Of a stretch of 64,000 nt of DNA, positions 26,548 to 35,866 are shown piece by piece (positions within the stretch are counted from its first letter, which is position 1; the number at the start of each line of letters is the position of its first letter). The translations under genes and the position numbers were made by a program. Source of the stretch: Bacillus_BD oryzisoli_A (lineage in GTDB: Bacteria; Bacillota; Bacilli; Bacillales; Cytobacillaceae); the NCBI RefSeq assembly GCF_043641075.1, contig NZ_JBHZRC010000001.1, forward strand, positions 248,001 to 312,000, given 5' to 3'. Below the pieces are notes generated by a model, which worked only from the letters and a program-made list of their open reading frames with translations, made no database searches and was not told the origin of the DNA.

Positions 26548-27927
26548 ATGAAAAAAGCTACTTGTGGACCTGATGATAAAAGATTAGCTTGGTGGCAATT
26601 ATCGTTAGTTGGTGTAGGGTGTATTATCGGGACTGGATTTTTCTTAGCCTCTGGGATTGCGATTAGACTAACTGGAGCTTCTGTCCTGTTTATTTTTATT
26701 ATTGCTGCAGCAGGAACCTATATTGTAGGTGAGGCATTAGGGAAATTAGCTGCACATGATCCGCAAAAGGGCTCTTTTCGGACCTATGCTAAAAAAGCCT
26801 TTGGAAGATGGGCTGGATTTGGCAGCGGCTGGGTATATTGGAGCTCAGAAATATTAATTGTCGGAAGTCAACTTACTGCACTATCAATTTTTACCCGTTT
26901 TTGGTTCCCAAATATTCCACTTTGGGTTCTTGCTTCGATTTATGCTGTTTTGGGAATTATCGTCGTTCTGCTGGGGGCTAGTGGTTTTGAAAAGGCTGAA
27001 AACATTTTTGCTATCACAAAAGTATCAGCGATTCTAATGTTTATCATTTTAGCAATTGCTGGAATTATTGGCTTGATTCATGGTGGGGGAGACAAGCTTT
27101 ATGTCCCTAATCAAACAAACGAATTTTTTAAAGATGGCATTATTGGATTCTGGTCAGCATTGATATTTGGTTTTTATGCCTTTGGCGGAATTGAAATCAT
27201 GGGGATGATGACACCCAGACTTCGTAAAAAAGCAGATGCTAGGAAGGCTAATTCCGTCATGCTCCTGATATTAACAATGATTTATTTACTTTCCGTAGGG
27301 CTTGCTGTTATTTTAGCAGCAAACAATCAATTTACACCTGATGAAAGTCCCTTTGTTATAGCTCTGGATCGCTACAATCTTGCGTTTTTTCCACATGTAT
27401 TTAACGGTGCCATCATAGTAGCTGGTTTTTCAACAATGACTGCATCACTGTTTGCAGTCACAAATATGGTGGTAACGCTATCAGAGGATGGTGATGCGCC
27501 TAAAATTTTTTCTAAAAAAGGCAAGCATAAGGTTCCTCCCTTTGCACTGCTTCTGACAATTGCGGGGTTGGTATCAAGCATTGTGACTGGACTACTGATG
27601 CCTGATACAGTATATGAGTATATAACAACTGCTGCGGGACTAATGCTTCTCTATAATTGGATTTTTGTATTATTTTCATATCCAAGGATATTAGAATTAT
27701 CAGGTTGGGAAAAGGTAAAGCAATGGGCAGGGTTCGTTCTGATTTTATTAGCAGTCAGTGGAACGTTATGGGATAAAGCAAGCAGACCAGGTTTTTTTAT
27801 CAGTCTGATATTTATCGCCGTAATTGGAATCGTACTCATGTTCATGCAGCATCATTGGAAAAAGAATGATAAGAAAGAGCTAGAGCCTCAGCAGATGTGG
27901 GAATTGCTTGATTTTGCAAAAAAATAA
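26548..27927 (+). CDS. Amino acid permease (APC superfamily)
   Basis: Transporter of 459 residues with twelve hydrophobic helices and the LeuT fold. The substrate-contacting GVGCIIGTGFFLASG motif of TM1 is at residues 22-36, and GFYAFGGIEIMGM marks TM6. Length and pattern match AAT-type amino acid:proton symporters; substrate cannot be named. ATG 26548 follows AAGGGGGAG; the upstream in-frame ATG at 26527 lies before this site. Monocistronic with a downstream terminator. Confidence 0.9.
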   Translation: MKKATCGPDDKRLAWWQLSLVGVGCIIGTGFFLASGIAIRLTGASVLFIFIIAAAGTYIVGEALGKLAAHDPQKGSFRTYAKKAFGRWAGFGSGWVYWSSEILIVGSQLTALSIFTRFWFPNIPLWVLASIYAVLGIIVVLLGASGFEKAENIFAITKVSAILMFIILAIAGIIGLIHGGGDKLYVPNQTNEFFKDGIIGFWSALIFGFYAFGGIEIMGMMTPRLRKKADARKANSVMLLILTMIYLLSVGLAVILAANNQFTPDESPFVIALDRYNLAFFPHVFNGAIIVAGFSTMTASLFAVTNMVVTLSEDGDAPKIFSKKGKHKVPPFALLLTIAGLVSSIVTGLLMPDTVYEYITTAAGLMLLYNWIFVLFSYPRILELSGWEKVKQWAGFVLILLAVSGTLWDKASRPGFFISLIFIAVIGIVLMFMQHHWKKNDKKELEPQQMWELLDFAKK

Positions 27928-27935
27928 GTTCGAAG

Positions 27936-27974
27936 CAAAAAACACATGGTATCTCAATTTCCATGTGTTTTTTG
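27936..27974 (+). terminator. Intrinsic terminator
   Basis: AAAAAACACATGG pairs with CCATGTGTTTTTT. Confidence 0.88.
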
Positions 27975-28063
27975 ATTTTGACGTAGCTATATTTTGGAAG
28001 GAAGCACTTGATTATGTTTTACAACCTTTTGAGGAACATTAATGATAGGTGGGGGTGGTGTAG

Positions 28064-28558
28064 ATGAAAATTAGTTACGAAAAGAAAATTGAAATGGCAT
28101 CTTGGTTTATCATGTCTTTTCTTTTATTAAAGTACGTTAAACGAAATAGACTGCGGGAAGCGGAGGTTATCTTTTTCTCTAAGCAATTTCTTACTTGGAT
28201 TTTTGGACTTCTAGTGGTAGAAAAGAGACTTATTAGCTATCCATCAAGGTTATTCTTTAAAAACGCGACAAAAACAAGCTTTACATTTGAATACTTTATC
28301 TATCCAGCTTTATGTGTATTATTTAACCTATATTATCCTGAAAAAAGAAGTAGTTTGGTGAAATTAGTATATTATGCAGCGTACTCATCGGTCATTACAT
28401 CATTAGAATTAATTGCAGTAAAATACACAAGGTTGATTACCTATAAGAAGTGGAAGTGGTATTGGACCTTTTCTACGTTGTGGTTTACTTTTTATTTATC
28501 TCATTTAAATCACAAATGGTTTTTTAAGGAATCGTATCAAAAGCCTTCATCATATTAA
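28064..28558 (+). CDS. CBO0543-type hydrophobic membrane protein
   Basis: Membrane protein of 164 residues with four or five helices. The YPSRLFFKNATKTSFTFEY stretch followed by a hydrophobic helix is the pattern of the CBO0543 family, common in spore formers and of unknown function. The start has GGGGTGG. It converges on a small minus-strand gene. Confidence 0.68.
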   Translation: MKISYEKKIEMASWFIMSFLLLKYVKRNRLREAEVIFFSKQFLTWIFGLLVVEKRLISYPSRLFFKNATKTSFTFEYFIYPALCVLFNLYYPEKRSSLVKLVYYAAYSSVITSLELIAVKYTRLITYKKWKWYWTFSTLWFTFYLSHLNHKWFFKESYQKPSSY

Positions 28559-28572
28559 CATGTGAAGGCTAT
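28543..28572. terminator. Bidirectional terminator-like hairpin
   Basis: AAAGCCTTCAT pairs with ATGTGAAGGCT across the end of the membrane protein gene; the T tract is short. Confidence 0.5.
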
Positions 28573-28577
28573 ACTTG

Positions 28578-28796
28578 TTACATATTATTTTGTATTTCCT
28601 GATCAAACATTTCCTTTTGACGTGTAATAATACTGATGGCTTGATCAGAGATTTGACTCAATTCCTGGTACAGGGCAGTGGATGAACGATTATCACCATC
28701 CTGAACCTCCTCAAAAATTTGCTCTGCTAGTTGACGTCTTTTGTGGCCAATTTCTCGTAATTGATCTCCTAGTTTCTCTAATTGCATGCGATCCAC
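28578..28796 (-). CDS. Small coiled-coil-like protein, 72 residues
   Basis: Highly charged helical protein with Leu/Ile heptad-like spacing (LEKLGDQLREIGHKRRQLAEQI). GTG start at 28796 follows AAGGAGG with 9-bp spacing; an internal ATG three codons on is an alternative. No family recognised. Confidence 0.6.
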   Translation of the reverse strand: MDRMQLEKLGDQLREIGHKRRQLAEQIFEEVQDGDNRSSTALYQELSQISDQAISIITRQKEMFDQEIQNNM

Positions 28797-28970
28797 GAAT
28801 TACATCCTCCTTATTATGCGTTGTGTTATCAGTTGTTTCTGCGAAGTAAGACTATGAATCTTATGTCTAGAAATTACTTATCCCATCTACCGTTAATATG
28901 GACATTTTCTGTTCATTTCATGCGATTTCTTCTCTGCATATCAGGATTTGAGAATAATCCATAAATGCAG

Positions 28971-28999
28971 TTGACTTTAAAGGCTTATTTTTATACACT
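28971..28999 (+). promoter_or_regulatory. Promoter of the tRNA operon
   Basis: TTGACT (28971-28976), 17-bp spacer, TACACT (28994-28999), 44 bp before the first tRNA. Confidence 0.6.
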
Positions 29000-29042
29000 A
29001 ATAAAAGTCCTTGTAATTGAATACTACTTTTATTTCTATTAT

Positions 29043-29116
<74 letters not shown>

Positions 29117-29150
29117 TTGCAATTCTTTTTTAAGTTACTTGAATAACTTT

Positions 29151-29224
29151 GGTCCGGTAGTTCAGCTGGTTAGAATGCCTGCCTGTCACGCAGGAGGTCG
29201 CGGGTTCGAGTCCCGTCCGGACCG
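29151..29224 (+). tRNA. tRNA-Asp (GTC)
   Basis: A 74-nt cloverleaf with acceptor stem GGTCCGG/CCGGACC, anticodon GTC in CTGTCAC, T-loop GGGTTCGAGTCCC and discriminator G. It lies 34 nt after tRNA-fMet and shares its terminator. Confidence 0.97.
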
Positions 29225-29233
29225 TAACGAAAC

Positions 29234-29266
29234 AAAAAAGGAAGCGGCGCTGCTGTTTCCTTTTTT
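29234..29266 (+). terminator. Terminator of the tRNA operon
   Basis: AAAAAAGGAAGC... pairs with ...TTTCCTTTTTT. Confidence 0.82.
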
Positions 29267-29313
29267 GTTTGTTTATTTTTTTAGATACATAAAAAGTGTC
29301 AGGGGGAGAGAAA

Positions 29314-29940
29314 ATGAAAGGATCAGCACATTTAACAATCGGAGCTGTATCAGGATTAGTTGTTTCAAATATTATACATACAAATATAACGACGACTATT
29401 TTATTTGTTGGTCTTGGAGCAGTATCAGGATTAATTCCTGACATCGATATTGATGGGAAATTAAGCAATAAGATAACGATATCCCATAAAATTATACGAA
29501 CAGTAGCATGTATTATCGGCTTCCTGCTAATGATTTATAGTTATTTGGAGGGCAGTACACCGTCAAAGTGGTTTGGGATTACGTTGGGGATTGTCATCAT
29601 CATGCTATCTTCCTTCATTAAACAGAGACATATGCTAACGGTTACCGGCCTAGCTGTGCTCATTGCAGGATTTTCATTAGATAGAACTTGGTTATGGCTT
29701 CTTGGAATCTTTATCATTGCTGCCTCTTTAGTTCCGCATCGAAGTTATACCCACTCCATTTTGGGAATTTTATTCTTTGGTGTGATAGCCTATCAATTGG
29801 AATTGTCAATTGGAATTGAAGGTATTTTTACGTGTTGTATAGCAGGTTATATCAGTCATTTATTAGCCGATATGAAAATGCTGCCATTTAATAAAAGAGG
29901 GGTCAAATTCTTTTTACCTTTATCTAAACATGAGTTTTAA
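29314..29940 (+). CDS. Membrane-bound metal-dependent hydrolase, YdjM family
   Basis: Protein of 208 residues with six or so hydrophobic helices. The conserved acid/His motifs of the YdjM/DUF457 family are present: GLIPDIDIDG (near residue 41), PHRSYTHSILG (near 141) and the HLLADMKMLPFNKRG end. These residues are thought to bind metal; the reaction is unknown. ATG 29314 follows AGGGGGA; a longer frame from 29296 lacks a site. Confidence 0.85.
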   Translation: MKGSAHLTIGAVSGLVVSNIIHTNITTTILFVGLGAVSGLIPDIDIDGKLSNKITISHKIIRTVACIIGFLLMIYSYLEGSTPSKWFGITLGIVIIMLSSFIKQRHMLTVTGLAVLIAGFSLDRTWLWLLGIFIIAASLVPHRSYTHSILGILFFGVIAYQLELSIGIEGIFTCCIAGYISHLLADMKMLPFNKRGVKFFLPLSKHEF

Positions 29941-30063
29941 CTTAGATAAAAGTTCTCAACGGCCGTTTTTTGATAATCAGCAATAAATCTGTATGGTTCA
30001 AGTTAAATAGAACAACATATAACAGAAATCCTTTTAATAAAACTGAGAATGGAGGAAGTATAG

Positions 30064-30225
30064 ATGGATAAAGAAAATCGCTATTCATTTGAAGGTCAAT
30101 CAATACAAGGCATGAACGGCAAGTCTGTTCGAGAGGTATTGGAAACAAGTGCAACTGGTTATGGATTGGAATCAGTTATAGAGTCTAAAGAGGAACCTCA
30201 AAAAGATATAACCGACACTGAATAA
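30064..30225 (+). CDS. Small acidic protein, 53 residues
   Basis: Gene with GGAGGAA 6 bp before the ATG. The product is hydrophilic and acidic with a central KSVREVLETSATGYGLESV segment; no membrane helix. It lies 51 bp before the DUF3892 gene in the same direction and may be cotranscribed. Unrecognised. Confidence 0.6.
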   Translation: MDKENRYSFEGQSIQGMNGKSVREVLETSATGYGLESVIESKEEPQKDITDTE

Positions 30226-30276
30226 TCAAAAAATGGATGTTGGAACAAAATAATGGGTCAGGATGAGGTAAACATT

Positions 30277-30594
30277 ATGGAGTCAAAAGATTACAATCAA
30301 ATCTATCAACAATATAAGCAGCAGGCAAAAGGTCAGGCGCAATTGGAAGCAATAAGTGATAGTACCGACTCAACGAAAGAGTCAATTGTAGCTGTTAGAA
30401 AGAATGATGATGGTGACATCATAGCATTTAAAACAGAAAATGGCCGAGAATTAGATTATCTGACAGCCCTTCATGAAGCAAAAGAGGGTAAGCTGGCACA
30501 TGTTGATGTCTTTCATAAATATGGAAGGGACATTATCCGTAGTGAACCAGATGGCATTAAGGAAAATAATTTAGATCAGCTGCCTACCTTTTAG
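30277..30594 (+). CDS. DUF3892 domain protein
   Basis: Protein of 105 residues. The C-terminal domain (about 45-100) has IVAVRKNDDGDIIAFKTENG and a second RDIIRSEPDG repeat, the pattern of DUF3892. The N-terminal part is a Gln/Ala-rich helix. I start at ATG 30277 behind GAGGT; an in-frame ATG at 30253 lacks a good site. Function unknown. Confidence 0.7.
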   Translation: MESKDYNQIYQQYKQQAKGQAQLEAISDSTDSTKESIVAVRKNDDGDIIAFKTENGRELDYLTALHEAKEGKLAHVDVFHKYGRDIIRSEPDGIKENNLDQLPTF

Positions 30595-30680
30595 TAGAGA
30601 GTTTCAAATTTGATTATCGTATGTTCAATACCAATTCCTATTCCCTAGAGGAAAGGAATTGGTTGATGTCTAAGAAGGGG

Positions 30681-31310
30681 TTAAAGGAAAAGAAGCTTGA
30701 CAGCTTCATATCCGAAATAAAAGCCAAATCCTATTAAGGAAAGTCCTGATACAATTGAAATAAAAACGAGAATTTTAGCAGTCAATAGTTTTCGAAAAGA
30801 ACTGGCTAGAAGAGCCATGAACAGGTCCCATAAGGTAATCCCGCTGAAAATAGCAGCACTGTATATGATTAATTGGCTTGCATCGTATGTATGGACTGTT
30901 TTCGCAAGAATTGAACCGTATATACCAAGCCAAAACAGAATCGTCAAAGGATTGGATAATGACATAAAGAAACCTGCGAAAAATGATTTATTGAGAGATT
31001 CTCCTTTATTGTCCCTAGATTGGGATACGATTTTCCCAGCTCCTGCAATACATTCAATGCCCGTGTATACGAGTACGAAGAACCCAAATAACCAAAGAAA
31101 GGTTTTGACAATCGGTATTTCGAGAAATTGAACAACACCCATATAAACAGCTACCATATAGAGCATATCGGCAATCATGGCACCAACCCCGACCATCCAG
31201 GCATTTAGGAAACCCTCTTTAATTCCTCTATCTAGCTGAGCAGCATTTATTGGCCCAATTGGAGCAGCCAAGGAGAGCCCTAAAAATAAATAGCTTAAAA
31301 ATACCCCCAT
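30681..31310 (-). CDS. LysE family exporter
   Basis: Transporter of 209 residues with six hydrophobic helices and the family N-terminal motif GLSLAAPIGPINAAQLDRGI (residues 11-30). LSNPLTILFWLGIYG marks helix 4. LysE/RhtB proteins export amino acids or related metabolites; the substrate is not predictable. The start has GGGGTGA. Divergent from sspH. Confidence 0.88.
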   Translation of the reverse strand: MGVFLSYLFLGLSLAAPIGPINAAQLDRGIKEGFLNAWMVGVGAMIADMLYMVAVYMGVVQFLEIPIVKTFLWLFGFFVLVYTGIECIAGAGKIVSQSRDNKGESLNKSFFAGFFMSLSNPLTILFWLGIYGSILAKTVHTYDASQLIIYSAAIFSGITLWDLFMALLASSFRKLLTAKILVFISIVSGLSLIGFGFYFGYEAVKLLFL

Positions 31311-31390
31311 TATTTCACCCCGTCTTTGTCAGATGCTTGTACAAGTTTATTCAAATACTTTGTGTTGTACGACTATTTTTTGTCGTTCTT

Positions 31391-31421
31391 AGAATAAGAA
31401 TGACATGAAATGAAAATACTA
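31391..31421 (+). promoter_or_regulatory. Putative sigma-G promoter of sspH
   Basis: GAATA at 31392-31396, an 18-bp spacer and AATACTA at 31415-31421 resemble the forespore sigma-G consensus (-35 TGAATA, -10 CATACTA), 29 bp before the sspH start. Confidence 0.5.
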
Positions 31422-31449
31422 TACTGATGATGAAAAAGGAGGAATCACA

Positions 31450-31629
31450 ATGGATGTAAACAGAGTCAAACAAATTTTATCTTCTTCAGCTGAAATTGAG
31501 GTTACGTATCATGGAGCATCTGTATGGATTGATAAATTGAATGAAGATGGATCAACCGTAACCGTAAATTTAAGGGGTCCGCTGGATGAGCAAACGACAG
31601 TTCCCATTTCAGAATTGGTTGAGGAGTAA
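31450..31629 (+). CDS. sspH: Small acid-soluble spore protein, H type
   Basis: Protein of 59 residues, the same length as B. subtilis SspH, with the family pattern MD.NRVKQILSSSAEIEVTYHG, a W-containing second strand and the ending TTVPISELVEE. H-type SASPs are minor forespore proteins whose role is unclear; they are not alpha/beta-type DNA protectors. AAGGAGG precedes the ATG. The putative sigma-G promoter fits forespore expression. Confidence 0.88.
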   Translation: MDVNRVKQILSSSAEIEVTYHGASVWIDKLNEDGSTVTVNLRGPLDEQTTVPISELVEE

Positions 31630-31662
31630 GACAAGTAAGAAATAGGAAAGTAAATAGCAGTA

Positions 31663-31710
31663 TAATTCGAATTTCAATGATTGAATTCGAATTATTACTG
31701 TTATTTTTTT
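31663..31710 (+). terminator. Terminator of sspH
   Basis: TAATTCGAATT pairs with AATTCGAATTA; a T run follows at 31702-31709. Confidence 0.7.
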
Positions 31711-31825
31711 GCCTAGACGATGATGATATTTAATTGGACCTATGACCAAATAATGATTTACCTTGTATTATTCATTATGGTAAGATAATTAAGAAAATTA
31801 ATTCCGAGTAATTACATAGTACTTA

Positions 31826-31922
31826 TTGACAATACTTGAATTTGTGTTAGAATTTAAAAAAAATGAACCATACTATTAAAGAGTATGAATTGTTTATTCA
31901 GTTTTGGAGAGGAATCTCCAAA
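31826..31922 (+). promoter_or_regulatory. Promoter and structured leader of the sulfate assimilation genes
   Basis: TTGACA (31826-31831), a 16-bp spacer and TAGAAT (31848-31853) form a promoter. The leader then carries two hairpins: CATACT/AGTATG (31869-31887) and TTTGGAGA-GGAA-TCTCCAAA (31903-31922). I find no S-box consensus. Confidence 0.55.
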
Positions 31923-31963
31923 CAAATGAGTCCATTTCCGTTGTAGGAAAGGAGGAACTTAGT

Positions 31964-32104
31964 TTGTTAGACAATAATCTTGAGAAAATGTTTGAACAGC
32001 TTAAACAATTGCTTCAAGAAATGAAATTTGGATCGATTACACTTGTTATCCAGGATGGAAAGGTTATTCAATTAGACAAAGTTGAAAAGGTAAGGCTAAA
32101 ATAA
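31964..32104 (+). CDS. YezD-like small protein (DUF2292)
   Basis: Protein of 46 residues with a first helix and the core FGSITLVIQDGKVIQLDKVEKVR, the DUF2292/YezD pattern. Such genes are often found next to sulfate or sulfur-assimilation genes; function is unknown. I start at TTG 31964 because AAAGGAGG lies 8 bp upstream; a longer frame from 31904 runs through the leader hairpin. It heads the cysH-cysP-sat-cysC group. Confidence 0.72.
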   Translation: MLDNNLEKMFEQLKQLLQEMKFGSITLVIQDGKVIQLDKVEKVRLK

Positions 32105-32208
32105 ACATTTATTAAATTATTTTAGTTAAAAAACTGAATCGATAATCAATGATCTAGGGAAATGACAAGTTAAGAGAATCATATGTTAAAAGAAAGAAGG
32201 TAGAATAA

Positions 32209-32925
32209 ATGTCAGAGTTATTAACCTATGAAAATTTTGACCAATTGGCATCGTCATTTGAATTTTCTCATGATGATGAAACAAAAGGTGCCCTTGGAGC
32301 TTTAAAATGGGCTTATTCCCACTATGGAGATCAATTAGTGTATGCTTGTAGCTTTGGAATTGAGGGGATTGTTCTTATTGATTTAATTTCCAAAGTAAAT
32401 GAAAAGGCAAAGGTGGTCTTTCTTGACACCAATCTTCATTTTAAAGAAACATATGAATTAATTGAAAAAGTGAAGGAACGTTACCCATCTTTGCAAATTG
32501 AAATGAAAAAACCAAGCTTAACACTTGAAGAGCAAGCTAAGCAATTTGGAGAAGAACTATGGAAATCAAATCCAAATAAATGCTGTGAAATTCGGAAAAT
32601 ACTTCCGCTTACTGAGGTTCTTTCAGGAGCAACAGCATGGCTTTCAGGTTTAAGAAGAGATCAGTCAGAATCACGCAAAAATACCGAGTATATCAATAAA
32701 GATAATAAATTTAAATCAGTGAAGGTTTGTCCACTAATCCATTGGACTTGGAAGGATATTTGGCGCTATGCCCATAAACAACAGCTAGATTACAATAAGT
32801 TACATGATAATGGGTATCCTAGTATTGGCTGTGCTCCATGTACCTCACCGGCTATTAATATCGATGATTTAAGATCTGGAAGATGGACTGGAACGAACAA
32901 AACTGAATGTGGACTTCATCAATAA
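32209..32925 (+). CDS. cysH: Adenylyl-/phosphoadenylyl-sulfate reductase
   Basis: PAPS/APS reductase of 238 residues that reduces activated sulfate to sulfite with thioredoxin. ACSFGIEGIVLIDL binds the nucleotide, LSGLRRDQS is the substrate loop, and KCCEIRK plus GCAPCT supply the four cysteines of a [4Fe-4S] cluster, typical of APS reductases including B. subtilis CysH. C-terminal ECGLH holds the catalytic Cys. First enzyme of the cluster, 104 bp after the yezD-like gene. Confidence 0.95.
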   Translation: MSELLTYENFDQLASSFEFSHDDETKGALGALKWAYSHYGDQLVYACSFGIEGIVLIDLISKVNEKAKVVFLDTNLHFKETYELIEKVKERYPSLQIEMKKPSLTLEEQAKQFGEELWKSNPNKCCEIRKILPLTEVLSGATAWLSGLRRDQSESRKNTEYINKDNKFKSVKVCPLIHWTWKDIWRYAHKQQLDYNKLHDNGYPSIGCAPCTSPAINIDDLRSGRWTGTNKTECGLHQ

Positions 32926-32942
32926 ATAAGAGGTAAACTAAC

Positions 32943-34022
32943 ATGACATTGACTTATGTAGCAGCTATCGTGGCACTTTTTTTTGCCATGAATATCGGTG
33001 CAAGCGGAGCCGCGGCCTCCATTAGTGTGGCATATGGATCTGGTGCAATCAAATCTAGAAGAAATGCATTAATCATATGCGGGATTGCGATTTTCTTGGG
33101 AGCAGTTATCGGGGGAAGTGAAGTAGCCAAAACCATCGGGTCTGGTATCATTCCATCCGATTTATTAAATGCACAAGTAGTATTAATTATATTATCGTCT
33201 GCTGCTATTTCACTGTTTATTGCAAATCTGCTAGGGATTCCTCTTTCGACAAGTGAAATTACTGTTGGTTCAATTGTTGGTGTCGGGATTGCTCAGAAGG
33301 CTTTATACATTGATAATATTTTAGTCATCGCCTCTTTTTGGGTTATCGTACCTGCGGTTGGTTTCACGATGGCGTTTCTTTTGGGTAAGGTTATTACCAG
33401 AGTGAATCGTAAATATCCGCAATTAAAAGAGAAAAAGGCCCAAAGGATACTTACGATTTTTGTTATTATTGTTGGTTTTTTAGAAGCATTTTCGGCAGGA
33501 ATGAATAATGTAGCTAATGCAATTGGACCATTAGTGGGAGCCAATTTAGTTTCAATGGGTACCGGAATTCTTCTTGGGGGGATTTGTATTGCTACAGGTG
33601 CGATGTTTCTTGGCGGAAATGTCCTTCAAACCAATGCAAAAAAGATCACAAGATTTTCTCTGCTTGAGGGTGTAACGATTTCAGGTACAGGATCATTGCT
33701 TGTGATTATCGCATCCATATTTGGTTTACCCGTCCCGCTAACACAGGTCACAAGTACAGCTATTATGGGCATTGGTGTTGCAAAAAAAGGAAAAAATACC
33801 GTAAATAAGCAAGTAATTAGTAAAATTGTAAAGGTATGGATTGTATCACCTGTTTTTTCATTAGTTATCTCATACGGATTGATGAAATTATTTGTTGACA
33901 AGGATATGTATACTGTCATAGTGTTATTAAGTGTTAGTGCCGCAACATTTGGAATATTGAGCTTAGTGAAAACAATCCAACAAGACAAACGCTCGTACTA
34001 TGAAAATGGGGAAGGAATTTAA
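32943..34022 (+). CDS. cysP: Sulfate permease CysP (PiT family)
   Basis: PiT-family transporter of 359 residues with about ten helices. Two repeats are seen: NIGASGAAASISVAYGSGAI near residue 17 and MNNVANAIGPLVGANLVS near residue 188. In B. subtilis the homologue CysP, encoded next to cysH, imports sulfate rather than phosphate. The position 17 bp after cysH supports the same role. Confidence 0.9.
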   Translation: MTLTYVAAIVALFFAMNIGASGAAASISVAYGSGAIKSRRNALIICGIAIFLGAVIGGSEVAKTIGSGIIPSDLLNAQVVLIILSSAAISLFIANLLGIPLSTSEITVGSIVGVGIAQKALYIDNILVIASFWVIVPAVGFTMAFLLGKVITRVNRKYPQLKEKKAQRILTIFVIIVGFLEAFSAGMNNVANAIGPLVGANLVSMGTGILLGGICIATGAMFLGGNVLQTNAKKITRFSLLEGVTISGTGSLLVIIASIFGLPVPLTQVTSTAIMGIGVAKKGKNTVNKQVISKIVKVWIVSPVFSLVISYGLMKLFVDKDMYTVIVLLSVSAATFGILSLVKTIQQDKRSYYENGEGI

Positions 34023-34083
34023 TTCTTTCTTTCATTAATTCACACTAAAAAAATATGTTTAATGTAATTAGGAGGAATATGAA

Positions 34084-35232
34084 ATGGCATTAAGTATCCC
34101 ACATGGTGGAACATTAATTAATCGTTGGAACGCAGAATATGATTATTCAGCAATTGAAAAATCAATTGAATTAGATAATATCAGTTTAAGTGATTTAGAA
34201 CTTATTGGAACAGGCGCCTACAGTCCAATTGAAGGCTTCCTTGTTCAAAAGGACTATGAATCCGTTGTAAACAGTATGCGCCTTGCTTCTGGTCATGTTT
34301 GGAGTATTCCAATTGCATTACCGGTTTCTTCAGATAAAGCAAGCACAATTTCGGTTGGAGAAGAAGTTCGCTTAGAATTTAATGGATCAACATATGGTGT
34401 TATTACAATTGAAGATATCTATGTTCCTAATAAAGAAAAAGAAGCGGCAAATGTATATGGAACAACTGAACTTGAACATCCTGGAGTTAAGAAAATGTTT
34501 GACCGCGGAAATGTATATGTTGGCGGTAAAATCACATTAGTAAAACGTATTGAAAGAGAGCAATTTGGTGAGTACCATTTAGATCCAGTTGATACAAGAA
34601 AAACATTCCTTGAAAAAGGCTGGGAAACAGTAGTTGGTTTCCAAACAAGAAATCCAGTTCACCGTGCCCATGAATATATTCAAAAAACAGCTCTTGAAAC
34701 AGTAGACGGTCTTTTCTTAAATCCACTTGTAGGGGAAACAAAATCTGATGATATCCCTGCAGATGTAAGAATGGAAAGCTATCAAGCCTTATTAAAAAAT
34801 TATTACCCGCTTGATCGTGTATTCTTGGCAGTATTCCCTGCTGCAATGCGTTATGCAGGTCCAAGAGAAGCGATTTTCCATGCTATGGTGAGAAAAAACT
34901 ACGGATGCACTCATTTTATCGTTGGCCGTGATCATGCCGGAGTAGGTAACTACTATGGTACATATGACGCGCAAAAGATTTTTAGTAACTTTACAGCTGA
35001 TGAATTAGGAATCACACTGCTGTTCTTTGAGCACAGCTTCTATTGCACAAAATGTGAAAACATGGCTTCTGCTAAAACATGCCCACATGGAAAAGAAGAT
35101 CACGTGATTTTATCTGGAACAAAGGTTAGAGAAATGCTTCGCAGCGGAGAAATTCCTCCTAGTACTTTCAGCCGTAAGGAAGTTGTAGAAATTTTAATTA
35201 ACGGATTGAAGCGTCACGCTGTTCAATCTTAA
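34084..35232 (+). CDS. sat: Sulfate adenylyltransferase
   Basis: ATP sulfurylase of 382 residues making APS from ATP and sulfate. QTRNPVHRAHEY (near residue 193) is the nucleotide-binding QxRNP-HxxH motif and VGRDHAGVG the GRDHAG motif. CTKCENMASAKTCPHG near the C terminus supplies a zinc-like Cys/His set seen in bacterial Sat. Start has AGGAGGA. Confidence 0.96.
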   Translation: MALSIPHGGTLINRWNAEYDYSAIEKSIELDNISLSDLELIGTGAYSPIEGFLVQKDYESVVNSMRLASGHVWSIPIALPVSSDKASTISVGEEVRLEFNGSTYGVITIEDIYVPNKEKEAANVYGTTELEHPGVKKMFDRGNVYVGGKITLVKRIEREQFGEYHLDPVDTRKTFLEKGWETVVGFQTRNPVHRAHEYIQKTALETVDGLFLNPLVGETKSDDIPADVRMESYQALLKNYYPLDRVFLAVFPAAMRYAGPREAIFHAMVRKNYGCTHFIVGRDHAGVGNYYGTYDAQKIFSNFTADELGITLLFFEHSFYCTKCENMASAKTCPHGKEDHVILSGTKVREMLRSGEIPPSTFSRKEVVEILINGLKRHAVQS

Positions 35233-35250
35233 TAGTAGGAGGGAATTGTG

Positions 35251-35850
35251 TTGAGTAAAAGTACAAATGTCGTGTGGCATGAACAATCCATAACAAAAGT
35301 AGACCGCAGAAAGCAAAATGGACATAACAGCTTTGTTCTTTGGTTCACTGGCCTTTCCGGTTCAGGAAAGTCAACACTAGCGAATGCAATTGCAAGCCGA
35401 TTATATAGTGAAAATGTTCGAAACTATGTCTTAGATGGTGACAATGTTCGACATGGTCTTAATAAGGATTTAGGTTTTTCAGAAGAGGATCGTACTGAAA
35501 ATATCAGAAGAATAGGTGAGGTTTCAAAGCTTTTTGTAGATGCTGGCCAGGTAGTTTTAACAGCGTTTATTTCACCATTCCAAGCGGACCGAAAGCTTGT
35601 CCGTGACTTACTTAATGAGAAGGAATTTATTGAAGTCTATGTGAAATGTCCAATTGATACTTGTGAAGAACGAGATCCAAAGGGTCTTTATGAAAAGGCT
35701 AGGCAGGGGATTATTAAAGACTTTACAGGAATCAGCTCTCCATATGAAGAGCCTGAAAACCCAGAAATCGTTATTGAAACGAATAATAGTTCAATCGAAG
35801 AAAGTGTTGAACTGGTTATTCAATATTTAAAAGATAATGATTTAATCTAA
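35251..35850 (+). CDS. cysC: Adenylylsulfate kinase
   Basis: APS kinase of 199 residues forming PAPS. P-loop GLSGSGKST is near residue 33, followed by DGDNVRHGLN, the FISPF loop and KGLYEKAR. I prefer TTG 35251 (7 bp after AGGAGGG); GTG 35248 is one codon earlier. Last gene before the operon terminator. Confidence 0.95.
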   Translation: MSKSTNVVWHEQSITKVDRRKQNGHNSFVLWFTGLSGSGKSTLANAIASRLYSENVRNYVLDGDNVRHGLNKDLGFSEEDRTENIRRIGEVSKLFVDAGQVVLTAFISPFQADRKLVRDLLNEKEFIEVYVKCPIDTCEERDPKGLYEKARQGIIKDFTGISSPYEEPENPEIVIETNNSSIEESVELVIQYLKDNDLI

Positions 35851-35866
35851 AAAGTAAAGATCATAA

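Noticed and set aside
31700..31960. S-box riboswitch upstream of the sulfate genes
   Set aside because: The GAGGGA and GCAACC core elements are absent.
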